A model generated the notes under the pieces. The model made no database searches, was not told where the DNA came from, and saw only the letters and a program-made list of their open reading frames with translations. This document shows positions 53,271 through 62,434 of a stretch of 64,000 nucleotides of DNA, in pieces. The stretch's first letter is position 1. Every line of letters starts with the position of its first letter. The translations under genes were made by a program, and so were the position numbers. The stretch is taken from the NCBI RefSeq assembly GCF_050587365.1, contig NZ_JBOBFV010000001.1, forward strand, positions 1,178,001 to 1,242,000, in the 5' to 3' direction. The stretch comes from Plantibacter auratus (lineage in GTDB: Bacteria > Actinomycetota > Actinomycetes > Actinomycetales > Microbacteriaceae).

Positions 53271-53896
53271 GCCGTCACCCGCTTGGCGCCCGCGGACATC
53301 GTGACGTCGGGCGAGCGGAGGTACAACGGCTCCTCCCCCGCGAACGCGCCATCGGTGGCGAGGAGTGCTGCGGCGACCTGGCCCAACGCCCCGGCGGGGA
53401 CGACCAGCGCGTCGAGGCGCGCGGACTCGGAGGTCGGGAGGTTGTCGGGTCTCGCGAGGGCCGGCCCCTGCACGCGGATAGGGAGGCCGGCTGTGTCGAG
53501 TCCGGCGTAGCTCGTCCAGTAGCGTTCGCGACGGCGGGCGTCGGTGACGACGAGGAGCGTGGCGCCGGGTGCGGCGGAACCGGAACGGTAGGCGTCGAGC
53601 GCGATCGCATCGTGGCTCACCACGGGGTGCACCGGGAGGCCTGCGCCGATCCCGAAGCTGCGAGCCGCGGCGATCCCGATCCGGAGTCCGGTGAACGGCC
53701 CAGGGCCCATGCCCGCGACCAGCCCGGTGAGCGCGGCGACCTCGATACCGGCGTTGTCGAGGCATCCGGCGATGAGCGTCCCGATGACCTCGGCGTGCCG
53801 CATCGGGTCGTCGGAGGACCGTTCGGCCAACACCTCGCCACCCAGGGTGACGACGGCGACGCTCGAACCCGCGGATGTATCGATCGCCAACAGCAC
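53267..53896 (-). CDS. tsaB: tRNA threonylcarbamoyladenosine biosynthesis protein TsaB
   Basis: A 209-residue inactive paralogue of TsaD and its partner in the t6A complex. It opens VLLAIDTSAGSSVAVV and contains VAGMGPGPFTGLRIGIAAARSF, the family hallmark. GTG 53896 is the start; it lies 10 bp downstream of tsaE. Confidence 0.93.
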   Translation of the reverse strand: MLLAIDTSAGSSVAVVTLGGEVLAERSSDDPMRHAEVIGTLIAGCLDNAGIEVAALTGLVAGMGPGPFTGLRIGIAAARSFGIGAGLPVHPVVSHDAIALDAYRSGSAAPGATLLVVTDARRRERYWTSYAGLDTAGLPIRVQGPALARPDNLPTSESARLDALVVPAGALGQVAAALLATDGAFAGEEPLYLRSPDVTMSAGAKRVTA

Positions 53897-53906
53897 GTCG
53901 TCCAGC

Positions 53907-54407
53907 CTACCCGGCGTCGATGGCGGGGTGCCGCGAGAGCGTGAGGGTCCGGCGCTCGATCGGCTCCTCACCGGCGTCGTCCGTCGCGGGCTCGTCGCCG
54001 GCTCCGGTCGGACGCTCGATGACGAGCTCGAACCACGTGGGGACCACGCCGTCGAGCAATCCGGCTCCCCACTCCACGACGACGACGGACCGGGCGAAGT
54101 CGATGTCGAGGTCGTCGAGTTCGAGCGCCGAGCCGAGCCGGTAGGCGTCCACGTGGACGAGCGGCGGACCGCCGACGAGGCTCGGGTGCGTCCTGGCGAG
54201 CACGAAGGTGGGGCTGGTGACGGGGCCGCGGACGCCGAGTCCCTCGCCGATCCCGCGCGTGAGGGTCGTCTTGCCCGCTCCGAGCGGCCCGGTCAGGACC
54301 AGGAGCTGCCCGGCACGCAGTTCTGCGCCGAGCCGGACGCCGTACGCGTGCATCTCTTCGGGCGTCGCCACCTCGACGGTGCCCGGTGTGAGGACGTGAT
54401 CGGTCAT
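53907..54407 (-). CDS. tsaE: tRNA threonylcarbamoyladenosine biosynthesis ATPase TsaE
   Basis: A 166-residue P-loop ATPase of the t6A complex. Walker A LTGPLGAGKTTLTRGIGEGLGV, then VTSPTFVLARTHPS and VHVDAYRLGSALELDDL with VVVEWGAGL, all typical. GGGGAG precedes ATG 54407, which overlaps the alr stop (ATGA). About 20 polar residues are inserted near the C-terminus. Confidence 0.95.
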   Translation of the reverse strand: MTDHVLTPGTVEVATPEEMHAYGVRLGAELRAGQLLVLTGPLGAGKTTLTRGIGEGLGVRGPVTSPTFVLARTHPSLVGGPPLVHVDAYRLGSALELDDLDIDFARSVVVVEWGAGLLDGVVPTWFELVIERPTGAGDEPATDDAGEEPIERRTLTLSRHPAIDAG

Positions 54408-55564
54408 GACCGCTCCCCGGTCGTCCGGACCACGCGCGGCCCGATCCGGGTGACGAGTTCGTAGTTGATGGTGCCGGCGGCCTCCGCCCACTCCTCGACG
54501 CGCGGCGCGCCGGACACCGGATCGCCGAAGAGCACGGCGTCGTCACCCACGGCGACCGCGTCGTCACCGACGTCGACGACGAACTGGTCCATCGCGATCC
54601 GCCCGCACACCCGGTAGCGGCGTCCGTTGATCACGACCGGACCGGCGTTCGAGGCGCTTCGCGGCACACCGTCGGCGTATCCGAGCGGGATGAGGGCGAG
54701 CGTCGTCGGCGTGCTGGTCCGATAGCTGTAGTCGTAGGACACCCCGGCACCCGGTTCGACCCGACGCACGGCGGCGACCGTCGCCCGGAGGGTCATGACG
54801 GGCCGGAGGCCGAAGGCGGCGGCCGAGCGGTCGGCGTCCTCGGTGGGTTCGAAGGGCGAGAGACCGTACACGGCGAGTCCGAGGCGGACGGCGTCGTAGC
54901 GGAGGGACGGCTCGCCGAGCGCTGCCGCCGACGCGGCGAGGTGCAGACTCCGCGGGGCGAGACCGGCTTCCGTGGCGAGGGCCACACCGCGCTCGAAGCG
55001 CACGGCGGCGGCCCGGTCGTCGTCGGTGGAGGTGTTGGAGACGTGCGAGAACAGCCCGTCGACCCGGACGAGCCCGGCGGCCTCGGCGGCTGCGGCGGCT
55101 TGGAAGAGCTCCGGCCAGTCGGCTTCGGCCGCGCCGTTCCGACTGAGCCCGGTCTCGAGTTTGAACTGGACGACCGGCACGACGGACGACCGATCCCGAG
55201 CGGCCTCGATCACGCGGTCGAGCTGCGCGACCGACGACAGACCGAGGTCGATCCCGGCGTCGAGTGCGGCGCCGAAAGCGGCCTGCGGGCCGTGCAGCCA
55301 GGCGAGGATCGGTGCCGTGACACCGGCAGCGCGCAGCGCGACGCCCTCCGTGATGTCGGCGACGCCCAGGCGATCGGCCCCGGCCTCGACCGCCGCGCGG
55401 GCGATCGCCTCGGCACCGTGCCCGTAGGCGTCGGCCTTGACGACGACGATGAGTTCACCGACGCCGGTCAGCTCACGCAGACGACGGACGTTGTGGCGCA
55501 GGGCGTCGAGGTCGATGATCGCCTCGCGGGTCGGTCGCTCGTCGTGCTCGGACACGGGCGTCAT
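54404..55564 (-). CDS. alr: Alanine racemase
   Basis: A 386-residue PLP enzyme making D-alanine for peptidoglycan. The PLP lysine is in IVVVKADAYGHGA, the catalytic tyrosine region is GVSYDYSYRT, and RIAMDQFVVDVG is conserved. ATG 55564 overlaps the acpS stop, but its GGAGGG is adjacent to the codon; GTG 55555 (three codons in) has better spacing and may be the true start. Confidence 0.96.
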   Translation of the reverse strand: MTPVSEHDERPTREAIIDLDALRHNVRRLRELTGVGELIVVVKADAYGHGAEAIARAAVEAGADRLGVADITEGVALRAAGVTAPILAWLHGPQAAFGAALDAGIDLGLSSVAQLDRVIEAARDRSSVVPVVQFKLETGLSRNGAAEADWPELFQAAAAAEAAGLVRVDGLFSHVSNTSTDDDRAAAVRFERGVALATEAGLAPRSLHLAASAAALGEPSLRYDAVRLGLAVYGLSPFEPTEDADRSAAAFGLRPVMTLRATVAAVRRVEPGAGVSYDYSYRTSTPTTLALIPLGYADGVPRSASNAGPVVINGRRYRVCGRIAMDQFVVDVGDDAVAVGDDAVLFGDPVSGAPRVEEWAEAAGTINYELVTRIGPRVVRTTGERS

Positions 55565-55917
55565 CCCTCCCGCTCCGCGACGACGAACGCGACGGCGACC
55601 CCGGCGTCGTGCGTCATGCTCAGGTGCATGCTCGTGATCCCCCGCTCGGCCACGACACCCGCCGTTACGCCGGACAGCGCGAAGTCGGGCTTCCCCTCCG
55701 GGCCGTTCACGATCGCCATCTCCTGCCACCGGATACCGTCCGAGGAACCCAGTGCTTTGATGAGCGCCTCCTTGGCGGCGAACCGTCCGGCGAGGGACCG
55801 CAGCGGCAGGTCGCGTTCCGACGGGACGAAGAGCCTGGCCAGCAGGTTCGGGGTGCGCGTGATCGCCCGTTCGAACCGTGCGAGGTCGACCAGGTCCACC
55901 CCGATGCCGATGATCAT
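55561..55917 (-). CDS. acpS: Holo-[acyl-carrier-protein] synthase
   Basis: A 118-residue phosphopantetheinyl transferase activating ACP. MIIGIGVDLVDLARFERA holds the metal-binding Asp, and RSLAGRFAAKEALIKALG the catalytic Glu and Lys. The end MHLSMTHDAGVAVAFVVAE is canonical. It is coupled to alr. Confidence 0.96.
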   Translation of the reverse strand: MIIGIGVDLVDLARFERAITRTPNLLARLFVPSERDLPLRSLAGRFAAKEALIKALGSSDGIRWQEMAIVNGPEGKPDFALSGVTAGVVAERGITSMHLSMTHDAGVAVAFVVAEREG

Positions 55918-55948
55918 CCCTCTACTCTACGGCCGTCCTGCGCGGCCC

Positions 55949-55971
55949 GGTGGCCCGCTCGACGGGCCACC
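55949..55971 (-). terminator. glmS terminator
   Basis: GGTGGCCCG and CGGGCCACC pair around a 5-nt loop, 20 bases after the glmS stop. Confidence 0.75.
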
Positions 55972-55991
55972 TCGGACCCAGCGGACCGCCC

Positions 55992-57839
55992 CTACTCGAC
56001 CGTGACGGACTTCGCGAGGTTGCGCGGCTGGTCGACGTCGAGGCCCTTCGCCGTCGCGAGCTCCATCGCGAAGATGTGCAGCGGGATGACGGCGAGCAGG
56101 GGCTCGAACAGCGGACCGGCGAGCGGGATCGGGATGACCTCGTCGGCCGAGGGCAGGACGGCGGCGTCGCCCTGCTCCGCGATCGCGATGACCCGGGCAC
56201 CACGTGCGCGGATCTCCTCGATGGTCGAGATGACCTTCGGGTGCAGGATCGCCGAGCCACGTGGGCTCGGGACGACGACGAAGACGGGCTGGCCCGGCTC
56301 GATCAGGGCGATCGGGCCGTGCTTGAGCTCGCCACCGGCGAAGCCTTCAGCGTGGATGTACGCGAGCTCCTTGAGCTTCAGCGCACCCTCGAGCGCGATC
56401 GGGTACCCGACGTGGCGACCGAGGAAGAGCACCGCGCGGGAGTCGGCCATCCAGTGGGCGAGCTGCGCGATCTTCTCGGAGGCGCCGAGGATGCTGGCGA
56501 TCTTGTCGGGCACGGCCTGCAGCTCCTCGACCTGCGACGCCAGGAACTGCGGAGTCTGGGTGCCGCGGACCCGCGCGAGGTGCAGCCCGAACAGGTACAG
56601 CGCCGTGATCTGAGCGGTGAACGCCTTCGTGGACGCGACCGCGACCTCGGGCCCCGCGTGGGTGTACACCACGGCGTCCGACTCGCGCGCGATCGTGGCG
56701 CCCTGGGTGTTGCAGATCGACAGGGTCTTCGCGCCGGACTCGCTCGCGAAACGCACCGCCATGAGCGTGTCCATGGTCTCGCCCGACTGGCTCACCGAGA
56801 TGACGAGCGTGCGCGCGTCGATGACCGGGTCGCGGTAGCGGAACTCGTGGCTCAGCTCGACGGTGACCGGGATCCCGGCCCAGCGCTCGATCGCGTAGGT
56901 GCCGACCGTGCCCGCGTAGGCGGCGGTGCCACACGCGATGATCACGATGCGGTTGATGTCGAGGAAGAGCTCGTCGAGACCGGCGAGTTCGGGGATGACG
57001 ACCTGGCCACCGTCGACCCGCCCGCGGATCGTGTTCGCGACCGCGTCGGGCTCCTCGCTGATCTCCTTCGCCATGAAGCTCGACCAGCCGCCCTTGTCGG
57101 CCGCCGAAGCGTCCCACTGGATCTCGAACGGCTCGGTCACGACGTGGTTGCCGGAGAAGTCGGTGACCGTCACGTCGTCGGGCGTGATGACGACCATCTG
57201 GTCCTGGCCGATCGCGACCGCGCGCTGGGTGTACTGCACGAACGCGGCGACGTCCGACCCGAGGAAGTTCTCGCCGTCGCCGAGCCCGATGACGAGCGGC
57301 GAGTTCCGACGTGCACCGATGACGACGCCGGGCAGGTCCTGGTGCATGGCGAGCAGCGTGAAGGCGCCGTCCAGGCGAGCGACGACGCGACGGAAGGCTT
57401 CGGTGAGGTCGCCGGTGGAACGGTACTCGCGGCCGATCAGCACAGCGGCGATCTCAGTGTCGGTGTCGCTCTCGAAGGTGAAGCCGTCTGCGAGGAGCTC
57501 TGCGCGCAACTCGGCGAAGTTCTCGATGATGCCGTTGTGGATGAGCGCGAGGCGTCCTTCGTCACCGAGGTGCGGGTGCGCGTTGCGGTCCGTCGGTCCA
57601 CCATGGGTCGCCCAACGGGTGTGACCGATACCGGTCGAGCCCGGCGCGATGGGGTTCGCGGCGAGGTCCTCGGTGAGGACGGCCAGCTTCCCGGCGCGCT
57701 TCCGCGTGTTCAGCGAACCCGTCGCGTCGAGCACGGCGATCCCGGCGGAGTCGTACCCCCGGTACTCGAGCCGCTTGAGTCCGCCCATGAGGACGTCCAC
57801 CGTCTTGTCGTTCCCGACGTACCCTACGATTCCACACAT
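55992..57839 (-). CDS. glmS: Glutamine-fructose-6-phosphate aminotransferase (isomerising)
   Basis: A 615-residue enzyme making glucosamine-6-phosphate for cell-wall synthesis. MCGIVGYVGND gives the N-terminal nucleophile Cys2 after Met removal; GHTRWATHGGPTD is the glutaminase loop. Two SIS domains follow (SQSGETMDTLMAV), and the C-terminus is PRNLAKSVTVE. No Shine-Dalgarno precedes ATG 57839, so the mRNA may be leaderless. No glmS ribozyme is seen. Confidence 0.96.
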   Translation of the reverse strand: MCGIVGYVGNDKTVDVLMGGLKRLEYRGYDSAGIAVLDATGSLNTRKRAGKLAVLTEDLAANPIAPGSTGIGHTRWATHGGPTDRNAHPHLGDEGRLALIHNGIIENFAELRAELLADGFTFESDTDTEIAAVLIGREYRSTGDLTEAFRRVVARLDGAFTLLAMHQDLPGVVIGARRNSPLVIGLGDGENFLGSDVAAFVQYTQRAVAIGQDQMVVITPDDVTVTDFSGNHVVTEPFEIQWDASAADKGGWSSFMAKEISEEPDAVANTIRGRVDGGQVVIPELAGLDELFLDINRIVIIACGTAAYAGTVGTYAIERWAGIPVTVELSHEFRYRDPVIDARTLVISVSQSGETMDTLMAVRFASESGAKTLSICNTQGATIARESDAVVYTHAGPEVAVASTKAFTAQITALYLFGLHLARVRGTQTPQFLASQVEELQAVPDKIASILGASEKIAQLAHWMADSRAVLFLGRHVGYPIALEGALKLKELAYIHAEGFAGGELKHGPIALIEPGQPVFVVVPSPRGSAILHPKVISTIEEIRARGARVIAIAEQGDAAVLPSADEVIPIPLAGPLFEPLLAVIPLHIFAMELATAKGLDVDQPRNLAKSVTVE

Positions 57840-57965
57840 GTAGAGCAGCATAATCGGGCGATTTTGCGAGGATCCTGCACCAACCTCGAGGTGCCGGCGC
57901 TCAGCCTCGGAGCAGGACGGTCTTGCCGAGATCCACCGGTTCCCGGGCCCTTCCCCTGCCGCGGG

Positions 57966-58919
57966 TCAGAGCTTGCGGAGCAGCACCGAGGACACCGTGT
58001 GATCGGAGTCCTTCCGCAGCACCAGCTTGGCGCGTGAGCGGGTCGGGCGGATGTTGTCGATGAGGTTCGGCTCGTTGATCGAGCGCCAGAACCCACGCGC
58101 CTGATCGGCCGCCTCCTCATCGGAGAGCTCGGCGAACACGTTGAAGAAGGAGTTCGGGTTCGAGAACGCGCCCCGCTTGAGCGCCATGAAGCGGTCGACG
58201 TACCAGGACTCGATGTCGCGCGTCCGTGCGTCGACGTAGATGCTGAAGTCGAACAGGTCGCTGATCGCGAGTCCGCTCGCCGTCGCAGCCGGCTGCAGCA
58301 CGTTCAAGCCCTCGACGATCAGGACGTCGGGGCGCCGGACGACGACCTGCGCCGTCGGGATGATGTCGTAACGCAGGTGCGAGTAGAACGGTGCCCGCAC
58401 CTCGGCGGCACCGCTCTTCACCGCGGTGATGAACCGCAGGAGCGCGCGCCGGTCGTACGACTCGGGGAAGCCCTTGCGATCCATGATGCCGCGCCGCTGG
58501 AGCTCCTCGTTCGGGTAGAGGAAGCCATCGGTCGTCACGAGTTCGACGTGCGGGGTGTCCGGCCAGCGCGACAGCAGTTCGCGCAGCAGCCGCGCGATGG
58601 TCGACTTGCCCACGGCCACGGAACCCGCCACACCGATCACGAACGGCGTCCGGAGCGCCTGGTCGCCGAGGAACCGGCTCGTCGCTCGCCCGAGGTCCTG
58701 GGTGCCCTTCGCGTACAGGCTCAGCAGCCGGCTGAGCGGCACGTAGACCTCCTCGACCTCCCGCATGTCGAGACGGTCGCCGAGGCCACGGATCTGCACG
58801 ACCTCGGTCTCGCTGAGCGGTGTGGCCGTCTCCGGAGCGAGTCGCGCCCATTCGGCACGGTCGATCTCCACGTAGGGCGTCGGCTGCCCGGAGGCACCGC
58901 CCGTCGTCGTCGAAGTCAT
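57966..58919 (-). CDS. coaA: Type I pantothenate kinase
   Basis: A 317-residue kinase for the first step of CoA synthesis. Walker A GVAGSVAVGKSTIARLL, followed by VELVTTDGFLYPNEEL, KGFPESYD and VLIVEGLNVLQ. The FFNVFAELSDEEA and SINEPNLIDNIRPTRSRAKLVL segments are characteristic. ATG 58919 is used. Confidence 0.96.
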   Translation of the reverse strand: MTSTTTGGASGQPTPYVEIDRAEWARLAPETATPLSETEVVQIRGLGDRLDMREVEEVYVPLSRLLSLYAKGTQDLGRATSRFLGDQALRTPFVIGVAGSVAVGKSTIARLLRELLSRWPDTPHVELVTTDGFLYPNEELQRRGIMDRKGFPESYDRRALLRFITAVKSGAAEVRAPFYSHLRYDIIPTAQVVVRRPDVLIVEGLNVLQPAATASGLAISDLFDFSIYVDARTRDIESWYVDRFMALKRGAFSNPNSFFNVFAELSDEEAADQARGFWRSINEPNLIDNIRPTRSRAKLVLRKDSDHTVSSVLLRKL

Positions 58920-58965
58920 GCGATCACTCTTCCACAGCTGAGGTGCCGACCCGCCGCCGGACGAC

Positions 58966-60327
58966 TCAGATGGCGAGTCGCTCGCGGACGACGTCGGCGA
59001 GGCGGTGCGCCAGGCGATCGGCGGTCGGCTGGTCGGCCGCCTCGACCATGACCCGGACGAGCTGCTCGGTGCCGGACGGCCGCAACAGCACGCGTCCGTC
59101 GTCTCCGAGCTCGGCTTCGGCAGCCTGTACGGCAGCGTCGACGACCTCGTCGCCGACGAGGCGCGTGCGGTCGACACCCGTGACGTTGACGAGGATCTGC
59201 GGGTACACCTGCATCACCGCGGCGAGCTCCGCCAGCGTCTTCCCGGTGCGCGCCATCTCGGCCACGATGTGCAGGCCGGTGAGGATGCCGTCGCCGGTGG
59301 TCGCGTAGTCGGCCATGATCACGTGGCCCGACTGCTCACCGCCGAGCGAATAGGCGTTCGCGTTCATCGCCTCGAGGACGTAGCGGTCGCCGACCCCGGT
59401 CTGGACGACGTTGATGCCGTGCTCGCGCATCGCGACGTGCAGGCCGAGGTTGCTCATCACCGTGGCGACGAGCGTGTCGTCCTTGAGCTTGCCGCGCTCC
59501 TGCATCGACACCGCGAGGATGGCCATGATCTGGTCGCCGTCGACGACCTTGCCCGCAGCGTCGACCGCGAGGCAACGGTCGGCGTCGCCGTCGTGTGCGA
59601 TGCCGAGGTCGGCACCGTGCTCGAGGACCGCCTTGGACAGGAGGTCGAGGTGCGTGGAGCCGACGCCGTCGTTGATGTTCATGCCGTCGGGGTCGTTGCC
59701 GATGATCGTGACCTTGGCCCCGGCGTCGCGGAAGGTCTCCGGCGACACTCCCGCGGCCGCGCCGTGCGCGCAGTCGAGGACGACATGGATCCCGTCCAGG
59801 CGATTCGGGAGGCTGCCGAGCAGGTGGAGGACGTAGCGGTCCTCGGCGTCGGCGAAGCGGATGATCCGGCCGACGTCTGCGCCGGTCGGGCTGAGCTTGG
59901 GGCGGTCGAGGTACTCCTCGATCCGGCGTTCCACGGCGTCGGGCAGCTTCGTGCCGCCGCGGGCGAAGATCTTGATCCCGTTGTCGGGCGCGGGGTTGTG
60001 CGAGGCGGAGATCATCACACCGAAGTCGGCGTCGATGTCGGCGATGAGGAACGCCGTCGCGGGCGTGGGCAGCACGCCTGCCTCGAGCACGTCGACGCCC
60101 GAGGACGCCAGGCCCGCCGCGACGGCGGCGGACAGGAACTCGCCGGAGATACGTGGGTCGCGTGCGAGCACGGCGACCGGACGCTTCCCGGCGGCACGGC
60201 GGGCCTCAGCACTACGGCCTTGCCCAAGCACCACTGCGGTGGCTTGGGCAAGGCCGAGAGCGAGGTCTGCCGTCAGGTCGGCGTTCGCGAGTCCGCGTAC
60301 GCCGTCGGTACCAAACAGCTGAGGCAT
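58966..60327 (-). CDS. glmM: Phosphoglucosamine mutase
   Basis: A 453-residue enzyme converting glucosamine-6-phosphate to glucosamine-1-phosphate. It opens MPQLFGTDGVRGLAN; the phosphoserine is in GVMISASHNPAPDNGIK, the metal loop is AHDGDADRCLAVD, and the phosphate-binding loop is LLRPSGTEQLVRVMVEA. It continues from glmS towards UDP-GlcNAc. Confidence 0.96.
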   Translation of the reverse strand: MPQLFGTDGVRGLANADLTADLALGLAQATAVVLGQGRSAEARRAAGKRPVAVLARDPRISGEFLSAAVAAGLASSGVDVLEAGVLPTPATAFLIADIDADFGVMISASHNPAPDNGIKIFARGGTKLPDAVERRIEEYLDRPKLSPTGADVGRIIRFADAEDRYVLHLLGSLPNRLDGIHVVLDCAHGAAAGVSPETFRDAGAKVTIIGNDPDGMNINDGVGSTHLDLLSKAVLEHGADLGIAHDGDADRCLAVDAAGKVVDGDQIMAILAVSMQERGKLKDDTLVATVMSNLGLHVAMREHGINVVQTGVGDRYVLEAMNANAYSLGGEQSGHVIMADYATTGDGILTGLHIVAEMARTGKTLAELAAVMQVYPQILVNVTGVDRTRLVGDEVVDAAVQAAEAELGDDGRVLLRPSGTEQLVRVMVEAADQPTADRLAHRLADVVRERLAI

Positions 60328-60352
60328 CGAGCTTCGCTTGTCCTGAGAGCGC

Positions 60353-60838
60353 TTAGCGCTTCGAGAACTGCGGAGCCTTACGGGCCTTCTTGAGTCCGGC
60401 CTTCTTGCGCTCCTTGACGCGAGCGTCACGGGAGAGGAAGCCGGCCTTCTTCAGGGTGGCGCGGTTGTTCTCCTCGTCGATCTGGTTCAGCGAGCGAGCG
60501 ATGCCGAGGCGCAGCGCGCCGGCCTGGCCCGAGGGGCCACCACCGGAGATGCGTGCGATGACGTCGTAGCCGCCGGCCAGGTCGAGGACGGTGAACGGGT
60601 CGTTGATGAGCTGCTGGTGCAGCTTGTTCGGGAAGTAGTCCTCGAGCGTGCGGCCGTTGACCGTGATGGTGCCGCTGCCGGGGACGAGACGCACGCGGGC
60701 GATGGCCTGCTTGCGACGGCCGACGGCTGCGCCGGGGACGCTCAGCACGGCGCGAGGCGCGGTGACTGCTGCTTCAGGAGCCGACTCGGTGGAGTAGCTC
60801 TGCGGGGTCTCTTCGATGGAATCTGCGATGTTCGCCAC
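60353..60838 (-). CDS. rpsI: 30S ribosomal protein S9
   Basis: A 161-residue S9. The first 35 residues are an acidic, Ala-rich extension common in actinobacteria; the core starts AVGRRKQAIARVRLVPG. The C-terminus KKARKAPQFSKR reaches into the decoding centre. AAGGA precedes GTG 60838. It is 28 bp after rplM. Confidence 0.97.
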   Translation of the reverse strand: MANIADSIEETPQSYSTESAPEAAVTAPRAVLSVPGAAVGRRKQAIARVRLVPGSGTITVNGRTLEDYFPNKLHQQLINDPFTVLDLAGGYDVIARISGGGPSGQAGALRLGIARSLNQIDEENNRATLKKAGFLSRDARVKERKKAGLKKARKAPQFSKR

Positions 60839-60866
60839 TGTGTAATCCTTTTTTCTTGTCCGGTGC

Positions 60867-61313
60867 TTACTGGGCGACCTGGTCGAGCGTGAACGGCTTG
60901 GGCTGCTGAGCGGCGTGCGGGTGCTCGCTGCCCGTGTAGACCTTGAGCTTCTTCAGCTGGTCGCGGCCGAGCGTGTTCTTCGGCAGCATGCCGCGGATCG
61001 CCTTCTCGACGGCGCGGATCGGGTTCTTCTCGAGGAGCTCGGCGTAGGTGACGGCCGAGAGCCCGCCCGGGTAACCGGAGTGGCGGTAGGCCTTCTTCTG
61101 CAGGAGCTTGGCGCCGGTGAGGGCCACCTTGTCGGCGTTGATGATGATGACGAAGTCGCCACCGTCCATGTGAGGGGAGAAGGTCGCCTTGTGCTTGCCG
61201 CGCAGGAGCGCTGCAGCGTGGCTGGCCAGGCGGCCGAGGACCACGTCGGTGGCGTCGATGACGACCCAGTCGTGCGTGATCTCACTGGCCTTCGGGGAAT
61301 ACGTGCGCGTCAC
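60867..61313 (-). CDS. rplM: 50S ribosomal protein L13
   Basis: A 148-residue L13: RTYSPKASEITHDWVVIDATD starts the fold, LGRLASHAAALLRGKHK and GMLPKNTLGRDQLKKLKVY are signatures. GTG 61313 (MTRTYSPK) gives the family length. It forms an operon with rpsI. Confidence 0.97.
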   Translation of the reverse strand: MTRTYSPKASEITHDWVVIDATDVVLGRLASHAAALLRGKHKATFSPHMDGGDFVIIINADKVALTGAKLLQKKAYRHSGYPGGLSAVTYAELLEKNPIRAVEKAIRGMLPKNTLGRDQLKKLKVYTGSEHPHAAQQPKPFTLDQVAQ

Positions 61314-61489
61314 AATAGTGCTGCTTTCTGGTCGGAGTTGGTCGTTCGTGAATCCCGCTCCTGTTGGGTGTTCCGAACGGAACGCCCGAGGTGGAGGGCT
61401 CAACTTCGGGTACCGCGCCGCAGAAGGCGCAGGCACCAACGGGAAAGTCTACGCGACGACGTCCCGGCGGTCAATTCCCACCGGGAACC

Positions 61490-62434
61490 TCACTCGGCGC
61501 TCGCCTCCACCTGCTCGTGGCTCCGCCGCTGACGGGTCTCGGCGGCCCGCGCGTGCAGCAGCCCCGGCTCGGGGTAACCGATCTCGACGAGGGTGAGTCC
61601 GCGCGCCGGCATCACCCGGAAATCGATCTCCCGCCGCCCGCCGTCGCGGAGCCGGACGACCTCCTCGAGCGACATGCGCCCCTCCCCCACGGCGACGCAA
61701 GCGCCGACGAGCGCCCGCACCATGCTGTGGCAGAACGCGTCGGCGGTGAGGCTCGCCACGAGCACGCCCGCTTCGTCCCGCGCCCAGCTGAAGGACTGCA
61801 GGGTTCGGATGGTCGTCGCGCGTGGTCTCGGTTTGCAGTACGCCTGGAAGTCGTGGAGCCCGACGAGCGAGGTGGCCGCCCGGTGGAGCAGCTCGACGTC
61901 GAGCGACGCCGTCGTCCAACTCGTTGTCCGCCGGAGGATCGGGTCCTTGCGGACGTCGGCGTCCGCGAGGCGGTAACGGTAGTGACGCCAGACCGCCGAG
62001 AAGCGCGCGTCGAATCCCTCCGGCGCCGGTTCCGCCGTGTGGATCACGACGTCGCGGTCCATCCCGAGCACGCCGTTCAGTCGACGCACGAGGAGCGAGC
62101 TCGCGGTCTCGTTCCGCGGCGTACCGTCGTGGAACTCGGCGTGGCGCCCCTGCAATCGCGTGATCTTCGCGAGCTGCGGCTCGGTGAGGTCGAGGTGCGC
62201 CACCTGACCGGCCGCGTGCACCCCGGCATCCGTCCGTCCTGCCACCACGAACCGCGGCATCGGCGGGACGGTCTTGCCGAGCACGCGATACAGCGCCTCC
62301 TCCAGGACCCCCTCGACCGTCCGGAGCCCCGGCTGCTTCGCCCATCCGGCGAAGTCCGTGCCGTCGTAGGCGATGGCGAGCCGGAACCGCTGGGTCGGGA
62401 GGACGTCCGCTGCCGCGACCTGCTCAGCGCTCAC
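61490..62434 (-). CDS. truA: tRNA pseudouridine(38-40) synthase
   Basis: A 314-residue enzyme modifying the anticodon stem. RLAIAYDGTDFAGWAKQPG starts the fold, AGRTDAGVHAAGQVAH contains the catalytic Asp, and RALVGACVAVGEG is conserved. GTG 62434 overlaps the end of the upstream GNAT gene by 11 bp. A polar tail of about 30 residues follows the domain. Confidence 0.95.
   Translation of the reverse strand: MSAEQVAAADVLPTQRFRLAIAYDGTDFAGWAKQPGLRTVEGVLEEALYRVLGKTVPPMPRFVVAGRTDAGVHAAGQVAHLDLTEPQLAKITRLQGRHAEFHDGTPRNETASSLLVRRLNGVLGMDRDVVIHTAEPAPEGFDARFSAVWRHYRYRLADADVRKDPILRRTTSWTTASLDVELLHRAATSLVGLHDFQAYCKPRPRATTIRTLQSFSWARDEAGVLVASLTADAFCHSMVRALVGACVAVGEGRMSLEEVVRLRDGGRREIDFRVMPARGLTLVEIGYPEPGLLHARAAETRQRRSHEQVEASAE

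Noticed and set aside
57840..57965. glmS ribozyme upstream or around the glmS start
   Set aside because: The space upstream is too short, no conserved core is seen, and this class is found mainly in Firmicutes.
61462..61486. TCCCGG/CCGGGA hairpin after truA
   Set aside because: Only six pairs with a long loop; too weak to call a terminator.
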